DNA from: Stenotrophomonas indicatrix
GTDB lineage: Bacteria > Pseudomonadota > Gammaproteobacteria > Xanthomonadales > Xanthomonadaceae
Direction: 5' to 3'
Assembly: GCF_002750975.1 (NCBI RefSeq)
Contig: NZ_PEJS01000001.1
Location: forward strand, 372,001 to 436,000
Length of the DNA: 64,000 nucleotides
Position numbers and translations under genes: made by a program. The number at the start of each line of letters is the position of its first letter. Position 1 is the first letter of the stretch. Shown here one piece after another: positions 44,524 to 54,450 of this stretch. Under the pieces are notes generated by a model. That model searched no databases, had not been told where the DNA came from, and saw only the letters and a list, made by a program, of their open reading frames with translations.

Positions 44524-45462
44524 TCATCCAGGCCCGTTGCCGGAGGGCGTGTCGATCAGTGCCTGCAGGTGGGCCACGCTGCACTCGGCCAAGGCCTGCA
44601 GGTCGTATCCTCCCTCCAGCATCGACACCACCCGGCCGGCGGCATGGCGGCGTGCCAGCGCGTGCAGTTCGCGGGTGATCCAGGCGAAATCGTCGGTCTC
44701 CAGCATCAGGTCGGCCTGCGGGTCGCGCAGGTGGGCGTCGAAGCCTGCCGAGATCAGCAGCAGCTGGGGGCGGAAGTCGTCGATCGCCGGCAGCATCTCG
44801 TCGGCCCAGACGTTGCGGAAGCGGAAGCCACCACTACCGGGCGGCAGCAGGATGTTCATCAGGTTGCCGGCGCCGCGGTCACGGCGCAGGCCGGACTCGG
44901 GGAACAGCCCGGCCTGGTGGGTGCTGTAGTAGGACACCCGTGCGTCGTGCTGGAAGATGTCCTGGGTGCCGTTGCCGTGGTGGACGTCGAAGTCGACCAC
45001 TGCGATCCGCTCCAGACCGTGGCGGTCGCGGGCGTAGGCGGCGGCGATGGCGATGTTGTTGAGCAGGCAGAAGCCCATCGCGGTGCTGCTGGTGGCATGG
45101 TGGCCGGGCGGGCGCACCGCGCAGAAGGCCAGCGGATCCTCGCCCAGCATCACCGCATCGACGGCCGCGACACCTGCGCCGGCGGCGTGCACCGCGGCGC
45201 TGGCCGAGCCCGGTGAGGTCCAGGTGTCCATGTCCAGCTGGCGCAGCGGTGCGCTTTGCGGTTGCAGTACCAGATCCAGCAGCGCGCTGTCGTGGACCCG
45301 GGTCAGTTCACCGAACTTGGCCGGCGGCGCTTCGCGCCAATCCAGTTGGCCGGGGAAGGCCTCGTGCAGCGCGTCGAGCACCACCTGCAGGCGTTGCGGG
45401 CATTCAGGATGGCCAGGGCCCGGGTCGTGCAGCAGGCAGGCGGGATGGGTGAAGACCAGCAC
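44524..45462 (-). CDS. Histone-deacetylase-family (class II-like) amidohydrolase
   Basis: A 312-residue zinc deacetylase of the HDAC/AcuC/APAH superfamily. Motifs: HPECPQRL, AVRPPGHHA (the His pair), VVDFDVHHGNGTQDIF (Zn-binding Asp and His), ISAGFDAHLRDP (second Zn Asp) and MLEGGYDLQALAE (catalytic Tyr region). Bacterial members act on acetylated polyamines or unknown amides, and some on acetyl-lysine. Its position directly ahead of lptD, with a potential ATGA overlap, is odd for such an enzyme; the substrate is unknown. Confidence 0.88.
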   Translation of the reverse strand: MLVFTHPACLLHDPGPGHPECPQRLQVVLDALHEAFPGQLDWREAPPAKFGELTRVHDSALLDLVLQPQSAPLRQLDMDTWTSPGSASAAVHAAGAGVAAVDAVMLGEDPLAFCAVRPPGHHATSSTAMGFCLLNNIAIAAAYARDRHGLERIAVVDFDVHHGNGTQDIFQHDARVSYYSTHQAGLFPESGLRRDRGAGNLMNILLPPGSGGFRFRNVWADEMLPAIDDFRPQLLLISAGFDAHLRDPQADLMLETDDFAWITRELHALARRHAAGRVVSMLEGGYDLQALAECSVAHLQALIDTPSGNGPG

Positions 45463-45468
45463 GGCGGC

Positions 45469-46023
45469 TCAGCGCTGGCGATGCTGTGGTTGCCACAGCG
45501 CTTCGCCGTGGCCATCGGCCCGTGCCAGCACCCGGGCCAGCACGAACAGCAGGTCTGACAGCCGGTTGAGGTACTGCAGCGCCTCGCTGCGTACCGGTTC
45601 CACGCGGGCCAGGGCGACCGTGTCGCGCTCGGCGCGGCGGACCACGGTGCGCGCCAGGTGACAGCGCGCGGCGGCCTCGCCACCGGCCGGCAGGATGAAC
45701 TCCTTCAGCATCGGCAGGTCGGCGTTGTAGTGGTCCAGCTGCTGTTCCAGCGCCGACACATCAGCGGCGTGGATCGCCGCATGGCCGGGAATGCACAGTT
45801 CGGCGCCCAGATCGAACAGCTGGTGCTGCAGGTGCACCACCAGTGCGCGGACGTCCTCCGGCAGCGGCACGGCCAACAACAGGCCGAGCGTGGCGTTGGC
45901 TTCATCGACGGTGCCGTAGGACGCAACACGCAGGTCATCCTTGCCGACCCGGCTGCCGTCACCCAGGCCGGTGCTGCCGTCGTCGCCGGTGCGGGTGTAG
46001 ATGCGCGAGAGGCGATGACCCAT
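45469..46023 (-). CDS. Cob(I)alamin adenosyltransferase, PduO type
   Basis: Makes adenosylcobalamin from cob(I)alamin and ATP; trimeric helical bundle. The 184 residues carry the N-terminal YTRTGDDGSTGLGDGSRVGKDDLRVASYGTVDEANATLG with the ATP-binding residues, then RTVVRRAERDTVAL and YLNRLSDLLFVLARV, all typical of PduO/MMAB. Start ATG at 46023; a longer open frame upstream overlaps the neighbouring membrane-protein gene in another frame and is not homologous. It precedes the HDAC-family gene by 6 bp. Confidence 0.93.
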   Translation of the reverse strand: MGHRLSRIYTRTGDDGSTGLGDGSRVGKDDLRVASYGTVDEANATLGLLLAVPLPEDVRALVVHLQHQLFDLGAELCIPGHAAIHAADVSALEQQLDHYNADLPMLKEFILPAGGEAAARCHLARTVVRRAERDTVALARVEPVRSEALQYLNRLSDLLFVLARVLARADGHGEALWQPQHRQR

Positions 46024-46031
46024 GGCGTGGC

Positions 46032-46616
46032 TCAGTGGTGGATGTCGCGGCGGGCCTGCAGGAGCTTGAGCACCTGCTCCACGGCCAGCTGCAGTGCGGC
46101 GGCCAGGGCCACGTAGATCGCGGTGGTGCGCAGGTAAGGGCCGAACCACTGGGCGTAGTTCTGTGCCCATCCGGCCACGGTCGGCTCCGCCACGTTCTGG
46201 CTGGTCCAGTAGAAACCGCCCTGCGCCAGCAGATGGCACAGCGCCACCGACGCCACCAGCAGCAAGGCACCCTTGCCCAGCACCGACCACTGCGCGCTGC
46301 GGTAGTTGCGGCCCAGCAACATGCCGCCGGCCCACATCGCGAAGTAGGCCGGCAACAGCAGCCAGTAGCCCGGCGATACGCAGTAGTGCTGCCAGAAGTC
46401 GAGGCCGCTGCTGCGGATCACGATCCAGTCGACCAGCACCGCGAACACCATCAGCAGCGGGAACGCCCAGCGGGTCCAGCGGGCGAGATAGAAGCCGCCG
46501 ATGAAGAACACCGCCCAGGAGGCGTCCGGGATTGCCGCGAAGTGATTGACGCGGGTCGCAGCCAGCAACAGCACGAGCACTGACAGGACGAAGGCGCGGG
46601 GGGCGGAGTCGGACAT
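46032..46616 (-). CDS. Small membrane protein, possible ECF S-component-like transporter subunit
   Basis: A 194-residue inner-membrane protein with five or six hydrophobic helices. The opening RVNHFAAIPDASWAVFFIGGFYLARW recalls DUF6580-type proteins, which resemble the substrate-binding S components of ECF vitamin transporters. It starts just upstream of the cobalamin adenosyltransferase gene (8-bp gap), so a link to cobalamin or a precursor is suggested. This is inference only; I do not see ECF ATPases here. Confidence 0.6.
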   Translation of the reverse strand: MSDSAPRAFVLSVLVLLLAATRVNHFAAIPDASWAVFFIGGFYLARWTRWAFPLLMVFAVLVDWIVIRSSGLDFWQHYCVSPGYWLLLPAYFAMWAGGMLLGRNYRSAQWSVLGKGALLLVASVALCHLLAQGGFYWTSQNVAEPTVAGWAQNYAQWFGPYLRTTAIYVALAAALQLAVEQVLKLLQARRDIHH

Positions 46617-46723
46617 GGCGGTGGGCCGGAGCGGATTCAGGTTTCATTCTAGCCCGGCGCGGCGCTTGGCGCAGGCGGGGCGGCGTGGGGCATGCCGGCG
46701 CGGCGAGGGCGTATCATGCGCCC

Positions 46724-47929
46724 ATGAGTGAACGACATGACGTGCTGATCGTCGGTGGCGGTCTGGTGGGTGCCAGCCTGGCCATCGCCCTGGACCGCCT
46801 GGGCCGCGACGTGGGCCTGCTCGAAGCCAGCCCGGCCGGGGAACTGCCGGCGGTGTTCGACCAGCGCAACCTCAGTTTTGCCGCCGCCACGATCAACGCG
46901 CTGACCGCGCTGGGGGTCATGCAGAAGCTGTCGATGGCGCCCGGTCCGATCCGCCGCATCCATGTCAGCCGCGCCGGCGATTTCGGCCGTGTGCAGCTCG
47001 ATGCCGCAGAGTACGACCGGCCATGGTTCGGCCAGGTGGTGGTGGCGCGTGATTTCGGCCAGGCGCTGGAAAGCCGGCTGCAGGAGTTGTCACGGCTGCG
47101 CCGCTACCGGCCGATGCGTTTCCTTGGCCTGGGCGAGGTGATTGACGGCTACCGCCAGGTGCGGGTGGCCGATGACAGTGGCGAGCGGGTGCTGCTGGCG
47201 CGGCTGGTGGTCGGTGCCGACGGCACCAGCAGCGGCGTGCGCGATGCGTTGGGCATCGACGTTGATCGCCACGACTTCCAGCAGACGCTGTTCGTGGCCC
47301 GCGTGCGCAGCCAGCGCGCGCCCGATGGCACCGCCTGGGAGCGTTTCACCGATACCGGCCCGACGGCGTTGCTGCCGCGTGGCGACCGCCATTTCGGCGC
47401 CGTGCACGGTGTTGCCCGTGACCAGGCCGAGGCGGTGATGGCGCTGGACGACGCTGCCTGGCTGCAGCGCCTGCAGCAGGCCATCGGCTGGCGGGCCGGC
47501 CGCCTGCTCGACTCCGGCCCGCGCAGTGCCTATCCGCTGATCCAGGTACTGGCGCGCGCGCTGGTGGGGGAGCGCGCGGTGCTGCTGGGCAATGCCGCGC
47601 AGACCATCCACCCGCTGGGTGCGCAGGGTTTCAACCTCGGCCTGCGCGACGCATTGACATTGGCCGAGCTGCTGGAAGTGGAGGGCGATGCCGGCAGCGA
47701 TGCACTGTTGCGATCCTACGTGGACCGCCGCGAAGAAGATCGACGGCAGACGGTGGCGTTCTCCGGCGGCCTTGCCCGGCTGACTAGCAATCCGGCGCCG
47801 CTGCTGCGCCCCCTGCGCAGCCTGGGCCTGGTGGCCGCACAGCGCGCCTCGGTGCAGTCGATGCTGGTTGGTGGTGCGATGGGCTTCCGTGGCGATGTGC
47901 CGCGCCTGTGCCGTGGAGAAGCCGCATGA
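46724..47929 (+). CDS. ubiH: UbiH-family FAD-dependent hydroxylase
   Basis: Flavin monooxygenase of ubiquinone synthesis, about 401 residues. It has the N-terminal FAD fold VLIVGGGLVGASLAIALDRLG, the middle GADG motif (VVGADGTSSGVRDALGI) and the C-terminal FAD/substrate block VLLGNAAQTIHPLGAQGFNLGLRDALTLAEL. E. coli uses UbiH, UbiI and UbiF for three ring positions; which position this enzyme serves cannot be read with certainty. Start ATG at 46724. Coupled by ATGA to a second enzyme of the same family. Confidence 0.9.
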   Translation: MSERHDVLIVGGGLVGASLAIALDRLGRDVGLLEASPAGELPAVFDQRNLSFAAATINALTALGVMQKLSMAPGPIRRIHVSRAGDFGRVQLDAAEYDRPWFGQVVVARDFGQALESRLQELSRLRRYRPMRFLGLGEVIDGYRQVRVADDSGERVLLARLVVGADGTSSGVRDALGIDVDRHDFQQTLFVARVRSQRAPDGTAWERFTDTGPTALLPRGDRHFGAVHGVARDQAEAVMALDDAAWLQRLQQAIGWRAGRLLDSGPRSAYPLIQVLARALVGERAVLLGNAAQTIHPLGAQGFNLGLRDALTLAELLEVEGDAGSDALLRSYVDRREEDRRQTVAFSGGLARLTSNPAPLLRPLRSLGLVAAQRASVQSMLVGGAMGFRGDVPRLCRGEAA

Positions 47930-49107
47930 ACCGGCGCGCACGCCTGGACGTGGCCATTGTGGGCGGCGGTGTGGTCGGCGCCGCCTGTGCGCTGGCGCTG
48001 GCCGATGCCGGCCTTGCCGTAACGCTGGTGGAAGGGCGTGAACCGGCACCATGGCAGGCCGCACAGCCGGATCTGCGGGTGTTCGCCTTCGCCGCCGACA
48101 ACGTGCAGTTGCTTGAGCGTCTCGGCGTGTGGCCGACGATCGCGCAGGCACGCGCCTGGCCATACCGGCGCATGCAGGTGTGGGACGCGGCCGGTGGCGA
48201 CGACCTGCTGTTCGACGCCGATCGCTTCGGCCGTCGCGAGCTGGGTTTCATCGTCGAGAACGGCTTGCTGCAGGATCGCCTGTGGGCGGCGCTGCCGGCA
48301 GCTGGCGTGGAGCTGCATTGCCCGGCGCGCGTGGAAGCGCTTGAACAGGACGAGCACGCTGTGCGCCTGCGCCTGGATGATGGTCGTCGCATCGAAGCCG
48401 CGCTGGCGGTGGCTGCCGACGGTGCTGAATCGACCCTGCGCGGACTGGCCGGGATCGACGTTGAACGCCACGACTACCAGCAGCGCGGTGTAGTCGCCTA
48501 TGTGGACAGCGAGCTGCCCAACCAGGCCACGGCCTGGCAGCGCTTCCTGCCGACCGGTCCGCTGGCGCTGTTGCCGGTAGCCGAGCGCCGCAGTTCCATC
48601 GTCTGGACGTTGCCCGACGACGAGGCGGCACGCGTACTGGCCCTGGACGAAGACGCATTCAATCGTGAACTGACCCGCGCTTTCGCCGCGCGCCTGGGTG
48701 AACTGCGGCTGGCCTCGCCTCGCGCAGCCTTCCCGCTGCGCCGGCAGCTGGCCCGCCACTACGTGGCCGGTCGCGTGCTGGCGCTGGGCGATGCCGCCCA
48801 CGTGGTGCATCCGCTGGCCGGGCAGGGCGTCAATCTTGGCCTGCGCGACGTCGCCGCCCTGCAGCACTGGCTGGCGCCATCGGCCGAACGGCGTGGACAA
48901 CCCCGGTTGTCGCCGCAGCGCGTGCAGCGCTGGGCGCGTGAGCGTCGCAGCGACAACCAGATCGCCGCCTACAGCTTCGACGCGATCAACCGGCTGTTCT
49001 CCAACGACGAGATGCACCTGACCCTGGCGCGTGGCCGCGCGCTGGGCTGCGTAGGCAAGTGGCCGCCGCTGGTGCAGGCCTTCTGGAAGCGCGCCGCAGG
49101 GGTGTGA
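47926..49107 (+). CDS. UbiI/UbiH-family FAD-dependent hydroxylase
   Basis: Second ubiquinone-type monooxygenase, 393 residues: VAIVGGGVVGAACALALADAG, AADGAESTLRGLAGIDVERHDYQQRGVVAYV and LALGDAAHVVHPLAGQGVNLGLRDVAALQHW. The paired layout resembles the ubiH-ubiI (visC) operon of E. coli, so it is probably the C5-hydroxylase or a broader-specificity paralogue. It overlaps the upstream gene by 4 bp. A pair of SMAG elements follows. Confidence 0.88.
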   Translation: MNRRARLDVAIVGGGVVGAACALALADAGLAVTLVEGREPAPWQAAQPDLRVFAFAADNVQLLERLGVWPTIAQARAWPYRRMQVWDAAGGDDLLFDADRFGRRELGFIVENGLLQDRLWAALPAAGVELHCPARVEALEQDEHAVRLRLDDGRRIEAALAVAADGAESTLRGLAGIDVERHDYQQRGVVAYVDSELPNQATAWQRFLPTGPLALLPVAERRSSIVWTLPDDEAARVLALDEDAFNRELTRAFAARLGELRLASPRAAFPLRRQLARHYVAGRVLALGDAAHVVHPLAGQGVNLGLRDVAALQHWLAPSAERRGQPRLSPQRVQRWARERRSDNQIAAYSFDAINRLFSNDEMHLTLARGRALGCVGKWPPLVQAFWKRAAGV

Positions 49108-49136
49108 CCGACGGCGCCGCGCGCGGTCATCCGCCG

Positions 49137-49207
49137 GTAGCGCCGGGCCATGCCCGGCGAGCGCGCAGCGCGGTTCACCGATCCCGCCGGGCGTGGCCCG
49201 GCGCTAC
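49137..49207. repeat. Inverted SMAG pair at a convergent junction
   Basis: A plus-oriented GTAGCGCCGGGC element (49137-49159) faces a minus-oriented partner (49185-49207) of the same arm family, separated by 25 bp. The two elements are also complementary to each other, so a larger cruciform is possible. They sit between the hydroxylase gene and the EF-hand gene. Confidence 0.87.
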
Positions 49208-49217
49208 CGGAATCGGG

Positions 49218-49616
49218 TCAATCGATCAGCCAACCGGCAAGGTCAGCGCGGTCCAGCTTGCCGCGGCGCTTGCTGTCCAATGCGTTGAACTCATCGGAAA
49301 GCGCCGGATTGGCCAGTGCTTCGTCACGGCTGATGAAACCATCAGCGTTCACGTCCAGCTCGGCGAAATGGATGCGGTACTGGCCGACCACGCTGGCCGG
49401 CGCCAGCGAACGCACCGTTACCGGGGTTTCGCCCAGCGGCACCACGATGTCGACGCTGCCGGTCACGCGGCCGGCCGACAGTGACTGCTGGCGGACCACG
49501 CCACTGTCATCGCGCAGCGGAGCACTTTGTGCCGGCTGCGGGCGCGCCGGTTGTGCCAGTGCCGGCGATGCCAGCACCGCGATACACAGCAGCAGGGATA
49601 TGCGCAGGGTGTTCAT
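49218..49616 (-). CDS. Exported EF-hand protein
   Basis: A 132-residue secreted protein: signal peptide MNTLRISLLLCIAVLASPALA, a Pro/Gln-rich segment to about residue 45, and a C-terminal pair of EF hands. The first loop, DVNADGFISRDE, is a complete 12-residue calcium-binding loop; the second, DSKRRGKLDRAD, has kept the spacing but lost several ligands. Such periplasmic calcium-binding proteins are common in xanthomonads; function unknown. It is 1 bp from overlapping rlmM upstream. Confidence 0.82.
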   Translation of the reverse strand: MNTLRISLLLCIAVLASPALAQPARPQPAQSAPLRDDSGVVRQQSLSAGRVTGSVDIVVPLGETPVTVRSLAPASVVGQYRIHFAELDVNADGFISRDEALANPALSDEFNALDSKRRGKLDRADLAGWLID

Positions 49617-50683
49617 CAGCGCAGCGGCGACGCCAGCACCGTGATTTCCTCACGGTCGTGGTACAGCTGCTTGGCACGTACCACCAGCGGCTTGCCGGCC
49701 TGCTCCTGGAACAGGTCCAGGCACAGGCGGGTTTCGTCCCAGCGCTTCTTCATCGGCAGCTTAAGGTTGAAGATCGCGTGCCTGCACCAGCCCTCGCGGA
49801 ACCAGGTGGCCATGCGTTCGGCGACGCGACGCGGCTGCTCGACCATGTCGCAGACCATCCAGTCCAGCGGCTGCTCCGGGTGCCAATGGAAGCCATCGGC
49901 GCGCAGGTGTTCGACCAGGCCGGTGTCCAGCACGTGCTGGCGCAGCGGGCCGTTGTCGATGCTCAGCACATGCACGTGCTGGCGGGTCAGTACCCAGGTC
50001 CAGCCGCCGGGTGCCGCGCCCAGGTCGGCCGCACGCATGCCCGGACGCACCAGCGCCTCGCGTTCTTCCGGGGCGAGCAGGGTCAGCAGCGCTTCATCCA
50101 GCTTCAATGCCGAACGCGAAGGCGCGTCGGGCAACAGCTTCAGGCGCGGAATGCCCAACGCCCAGGGTGCACTGTCGTCCGGGTTGGCCACGCAGATGAA
50201 GGCATGCGTGCCATCGACGAACACCACGTGCAGGCGCGGCAGGCGTGCGTTGGGTTTGTCGCTGAGTTTGCCGGCCTTGCGCAGCGCCGGGCGCAGGGCA
50301 TTGCCGAAGGCACGCGCGAGCCCGGACAGCGGTTTGCCGGCGTCCGAATCGGGATGCTCCACCCACAGATCACCGAAGCGCGGCGCATCGGCCAGCACGT
50401 CCAGCATCGGCGTGATGCGGTCGGCCGGGTCCAGCTGCGGCAGCTCGGCCAGCACCACCAGCTTCTGGCGGGCGAAGATCAGCTCGCGCCACGGCAGTCG
50501 CGGTGCAAGCGCTGCGGCTTCATCGCACATGAAGAGCACGTAGCCGTCGTTGCGCTGGGTACGGGCGTAACCAGCAAAACCGGCGGCGCCTGCGCGGAAC
50601 TGCAGTTCGCCGGCCAGCTCGGGCTCGAAGCCCTGCCGGCACAGGCACAGCAGGCCGATGCCGGCCTCAGTAACGGGCGCCAT
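49616..50683 (-). CDS. rlmM: 23S rRNA (cytidine2498-2'-O)-methyltransferase
   Basis: Methylates the 2'-OH of C2498 in 23S rRNA. The 355 residues have an N-terminal THUMP-like part (LLCLCRQGFEPELAGEL, RNDGYVLF) and a C-terminal Rossmann domain with the RrmJ-type catalytic tetrad: LGAAPGGWTWVL (SAM), VCDMVEQPRRVA (Asp), FNLKLPMKKRWDE (Lys) and REEITVL (Glu). I start at the ATG at 50683, which has GGGGAAAG upstream. ATG 50695 is also in frame, and both lie inside the upstream deaminase gene. Confidence 0.93.
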   Translation of the reverse strand: MAPVTEAGIGLLCLCRQGFEPELAGELQFRAGAAGFAGYARTQRNDGYVLFMCDEAAALAPRLPWRELIFARQKLVVLAELPQLDPADRITPMLDVLADAPRFGDLWVEHPDSDAGKPLSGLARAFGNALRPALRKAGKLSDKPNARLPRLHVVFVDGTHAFICVANPDDSAPWALGIPRLKLLPDAPSRSALKLDEALLTLLAPEEREALVRPGMRAADLGAAPGGWTWVLTRQHVHVLSIDNGPLRQHVLDTGLVEHLRADGFHWHPEQPLDWMVCDMVEQPRRVAERMATWFREGWCRHAIFNLKLPMKKRWDETRLCLDLFQEQAGKPLVVRAKQLYHDREEITVLASPLR

Positions 50684-51227
50684 CGCTTTCCCCATAGGCA
50701 CGCAGCACGCTGCGCGCCGCATCGCGGTTCAGGCCCTGCACCACGTCGATGCCGCGCTTGTTGAGCTCGCCCACCCAGTCGGCCGGCAGCGGGCCTTCAT
50801 CGAACGGGGTCAGTTCTTCCACGTCGGCCGAACTGGCGCCGATCAGCAGGCGGTCGATGCCGGCCCACACGGTGGCGCCGTAGCACTGGCAGCACGGCTG
50901 CGAGCTGGTGGCCAGGGTGATCGGCGACAGCACCGCGTTCAGGCGCGGGGTCTGCAGGCGCTGCTGGGCCAGCATGTAGGCCATGTTCTCGGCGTGCGCC
51001 AGCGAGGTCGAATGCGGCATCACCCGGTTCACGCCGGCAGCGATCACCTTGTCATCCGGCCCGAACACCACGGCGCCGAACGGGCCGCCACTGGCGTGGT
51101 CGACGTTCAGCCGCGACAGCTCGATCGCCAGCGCGACCTTGGCCTCGTCGCCCGGATATCGACGATCCAGGTCGATCTGGTCGTGGATCCAGGCGGGAAG
51201 GGTCAGGTGGACTTGCGCGTACAGCAT
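50667..51227 (-). CDS. Nucleoside/guanine deaminase (CDA fold)
   Basis: Zinc-dependent cytidine-deaminase-fold enzyme, 186 residues. The active site is HAE (His78, Glu80) and PCCQC (Cys112 and Cys115 as the PCxxC zinc ligands). GGPFGAVVFGPDDKVIAAGVN is typical of the guanine-deaminase/GuaD-like and tRNA-type branch. Probable role: purine or modified nucleoside deamination. The C-terminal 17 bp overlap the start of rlmM, indicating coupled translation. Confidence 0.85.
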   Translation of the reverse strand: MLYAQVHLTLPAWIHDQIDLDRRYPGDEAKVALAIELSRLNVDHASGGPFGAVVFGPDDKVIAAGVNRVMPHSTSLAHAENMAYMLAQQRLQTPRLNAVLSPITLATSSQPCCQCYGATVWAGIDRLLIGASSADVEELTPFDEGPLPADWVGELNKRGIDVVQGLNRDAARSVLRAYGESDGARY

Positions 51228-51323
51228 CGCGGGGGTGCCTCGTTGGGAGTGAAAGGAACAGGTGCAACAGATGTCGGCGCGCAGTGTAGCGGCAGTGGCA
51301 TGTACCGGGCGTGCGCGCTGGAT

Positions 51324-52055
51324 TCAGGCCGCTGAGGGTGAGCCGGTGCGGATCACCACGTACTGCTTGCGGAATTCCAGCCCCGCCTGCGGCCAGCGCG
51401 CAGCATAGGCGCGCAGCAGCGGCAGGGCAGGGGCGAAGTCATGGCCGTTGACCCGGCAGTCGGCTTCGCACTGGCCCTGCTCGTCGCGCGAAGCGAACAG
51501 GCGGACGGCCAGGAAGTGATGAGCCTTCAGCAGATCGTCGAAGGCGTCGATGCTCCTGGTGAACAGGCAGCAGGGGCAGGAGCCGTGGTCGTCTTCGCTG
51601 CACGCAGCAGCGTCGTCCAGTTCGCGGGCGCGGTAATGGGCCAGCGGTCCCAGCACCACGGTGCGCTCGTGTTCCCGGCCGTCTTCGTTGGTCGGGTAGG
51701 TCAGTCCCATCATCGGCAGATCCGGTGCGTCTTCAGCGCCGATGGCGGCCTGCAGGGTCGCCAGATCCACCCGCACCCAGGTCTCGAAGCCGGACAGCAG
51801 GGATTCCTGTTCGGTTGCGCCATTGGCGTGCTGGTATTCGAACAGGCCATCGGCGAACAAGCCAGCGTGACGGGTCTCGATGACGGTGGAGGTCTGCCAG
51901 CCGCCGTTGTCGCGTTCGTTGCTGGCGACACCGTGCGGTGTCAGGTGCAGGCCACTGTCGAGCAGCAGTCCGTCGTCCTCGACGGTGCAGGCGATGTCAC
52001 GGCCCAGCAGGACCTGTTGCAGCAGCGGCAGAAGTGCACTCGGGGCAGCGGACAT
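51324..52055 (-). CDS. DUF6348-like protein
   Basis: A 243-residue soluble protein without signal peptide. Core segments include WQTSTVIETRHAGLFADGLFEYQHANG, ETWVRVDLATLQ and RTVVLGPLAHYR, resembling the DUF6348 family. A CSEDDHGSCPCCLF stretch (about residue 167-180) clusters four Cys with a His and could bind a metal ion. No function is known. It is transcribed alone between glnS and the deaminase gene; I use the ATG at 52055. Confidence 0.65.
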   Translation of the reverse strand: MSAAPSALLPLLQQVLLGRDIACTVEDDGLLLDSGLHLTPHGVASNERDNGGWQTSTVIETRHAGLFADGLFEYQHANGATEQESLLSGFETWVRVDLATLQAAIGAEDAPDLPMMGLTYPTNEDGREHERTVVLGPLAHYRARELDDAAACSEDDHGSCPCCLFTRSIDAFDDLLKAHHFLAVRLFASRDEQGQCEADCRVNGHDFAPALPLLRAYAARWPQAGLEFRKQYVVIRTGSPSAA

Positions 52056-52200
52056 GGCAGGGCCTGATGGGTAGGAAAGAACGGACGATGATGGCGGTAT
52101 CCGCTGCACAGCGGCAGTGCGTGCCACGTGCGCAGCACGGCCGGGCCGCGTCCGCTGGTCGGCGATGCGGCTTCACGGGATGGGGCACTCGCCGGGATGA

Positions 52201-52225
52201 CGCGGGCGCCTGTGCGGCGCCCGCG
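52201..52225 (-). terminator. GC-rich hairpin after glnS
   Basis: A perfect 10-bp stem (CGCGGGCGCC / GGCGCCCGCG) with a 5-nt loop, 8 bp past the glnS stop on the minus strand. No T-run follows, so it may be a 3'-end stabiliser rather than an intrinsic terminator. Confidence 0.55.
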
Positions 52226-52232
52226 CAGGTGC

Positions 52233-53981
<1,749 letters not shown>

Positions 53982-54057
53982 GAGTCGGCGAAAGAAGGGC
54001 AGAAAGATTGCCAGTCTAACGCTTACCGGGAAGGGCTGCCCGGGGGGCCGCTACGCT

Positions 54058-54115
54058 CGCTGGGCATGGCCCGGCGCTACCATCCCGCGCCGGTAGCGCC
54101 GGGCCATGCCCGGCG
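54058..54115. repeat. Inverted SMAG pair in a divergent intergenic region
   Basis: A minus-oriented element (54058-54080) and a plus-oriented one (54093-54115) of the GCGCCGGGC family lie tail-to-tail 12 bp apart. This is the only SMAG pair in the window between divergent genes (glnS and the DUF2007 gene), so it may sit close to promoters. Confidence 0.87.
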
Positions 54116-54177
54116 AGCGCAGCGGCACCATTCAGCCCCCGGGCGTATGCTGGAATCCTGTCCCACGGAGCTGCCGC

Positions 54178-54441
54178 ATGCACATCGTGTACAAGGCCGA
54201 CAATCTGTTCGACGCCCACCTGGTCAAGCACGCGCTGGAAGACGCCGGCATCCCGGCGTTCGTGTTCGGCGAGTCGCTGCTGGGCGGCATGGGCGAGCTG
54301 CCGCTGTTCGGCGTGCTGCGGGTCGGTATCCCCGACGCCGCGCGGGCACAGGCCGAAGACATCGTGGCGGCGCTGGACTTGGGCCACGCCGCAGACGCCC
54401 CCATTTCAGATGCCGACGACATTGCCGGGCTTCCGGCGTAG
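54178..54441 (+). CDS. DUF2007 domain protein (putative signal-transducing)
   Basis: An 87-residue cytosolic protein with a ferredoxin-like DUF2007 fold: IVYKADNLFDAHLVKHALEDAGIPAFVFGE, then GVLRVGIPDAARAQAEDIVAAL. The family is described as PII-like or putative signal transducing, with no proven ligand. It is followed after 9 bp by msrA and is probably co-transcribed with it. Confidence 0.82.
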   Translation: MHIVYKADNLFDAHLVKHALEDAGIPAFVFGESLLGGMGELPLFGVLRVGIPDAARAQAEDIVAALDLGHAADAPISDADDIAGLPA

Positions 54442-54450
54442 GAGCGCATC

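Noticed and set aside
45469..46647. A 392-residue fusion of a Pro/Arg-rich N-terminus with the cobalamin adenosyltransferase
   Set aside because: The extra N-terminus is the membrane-protein gene read in the wrong frame; the family start is at 46023.
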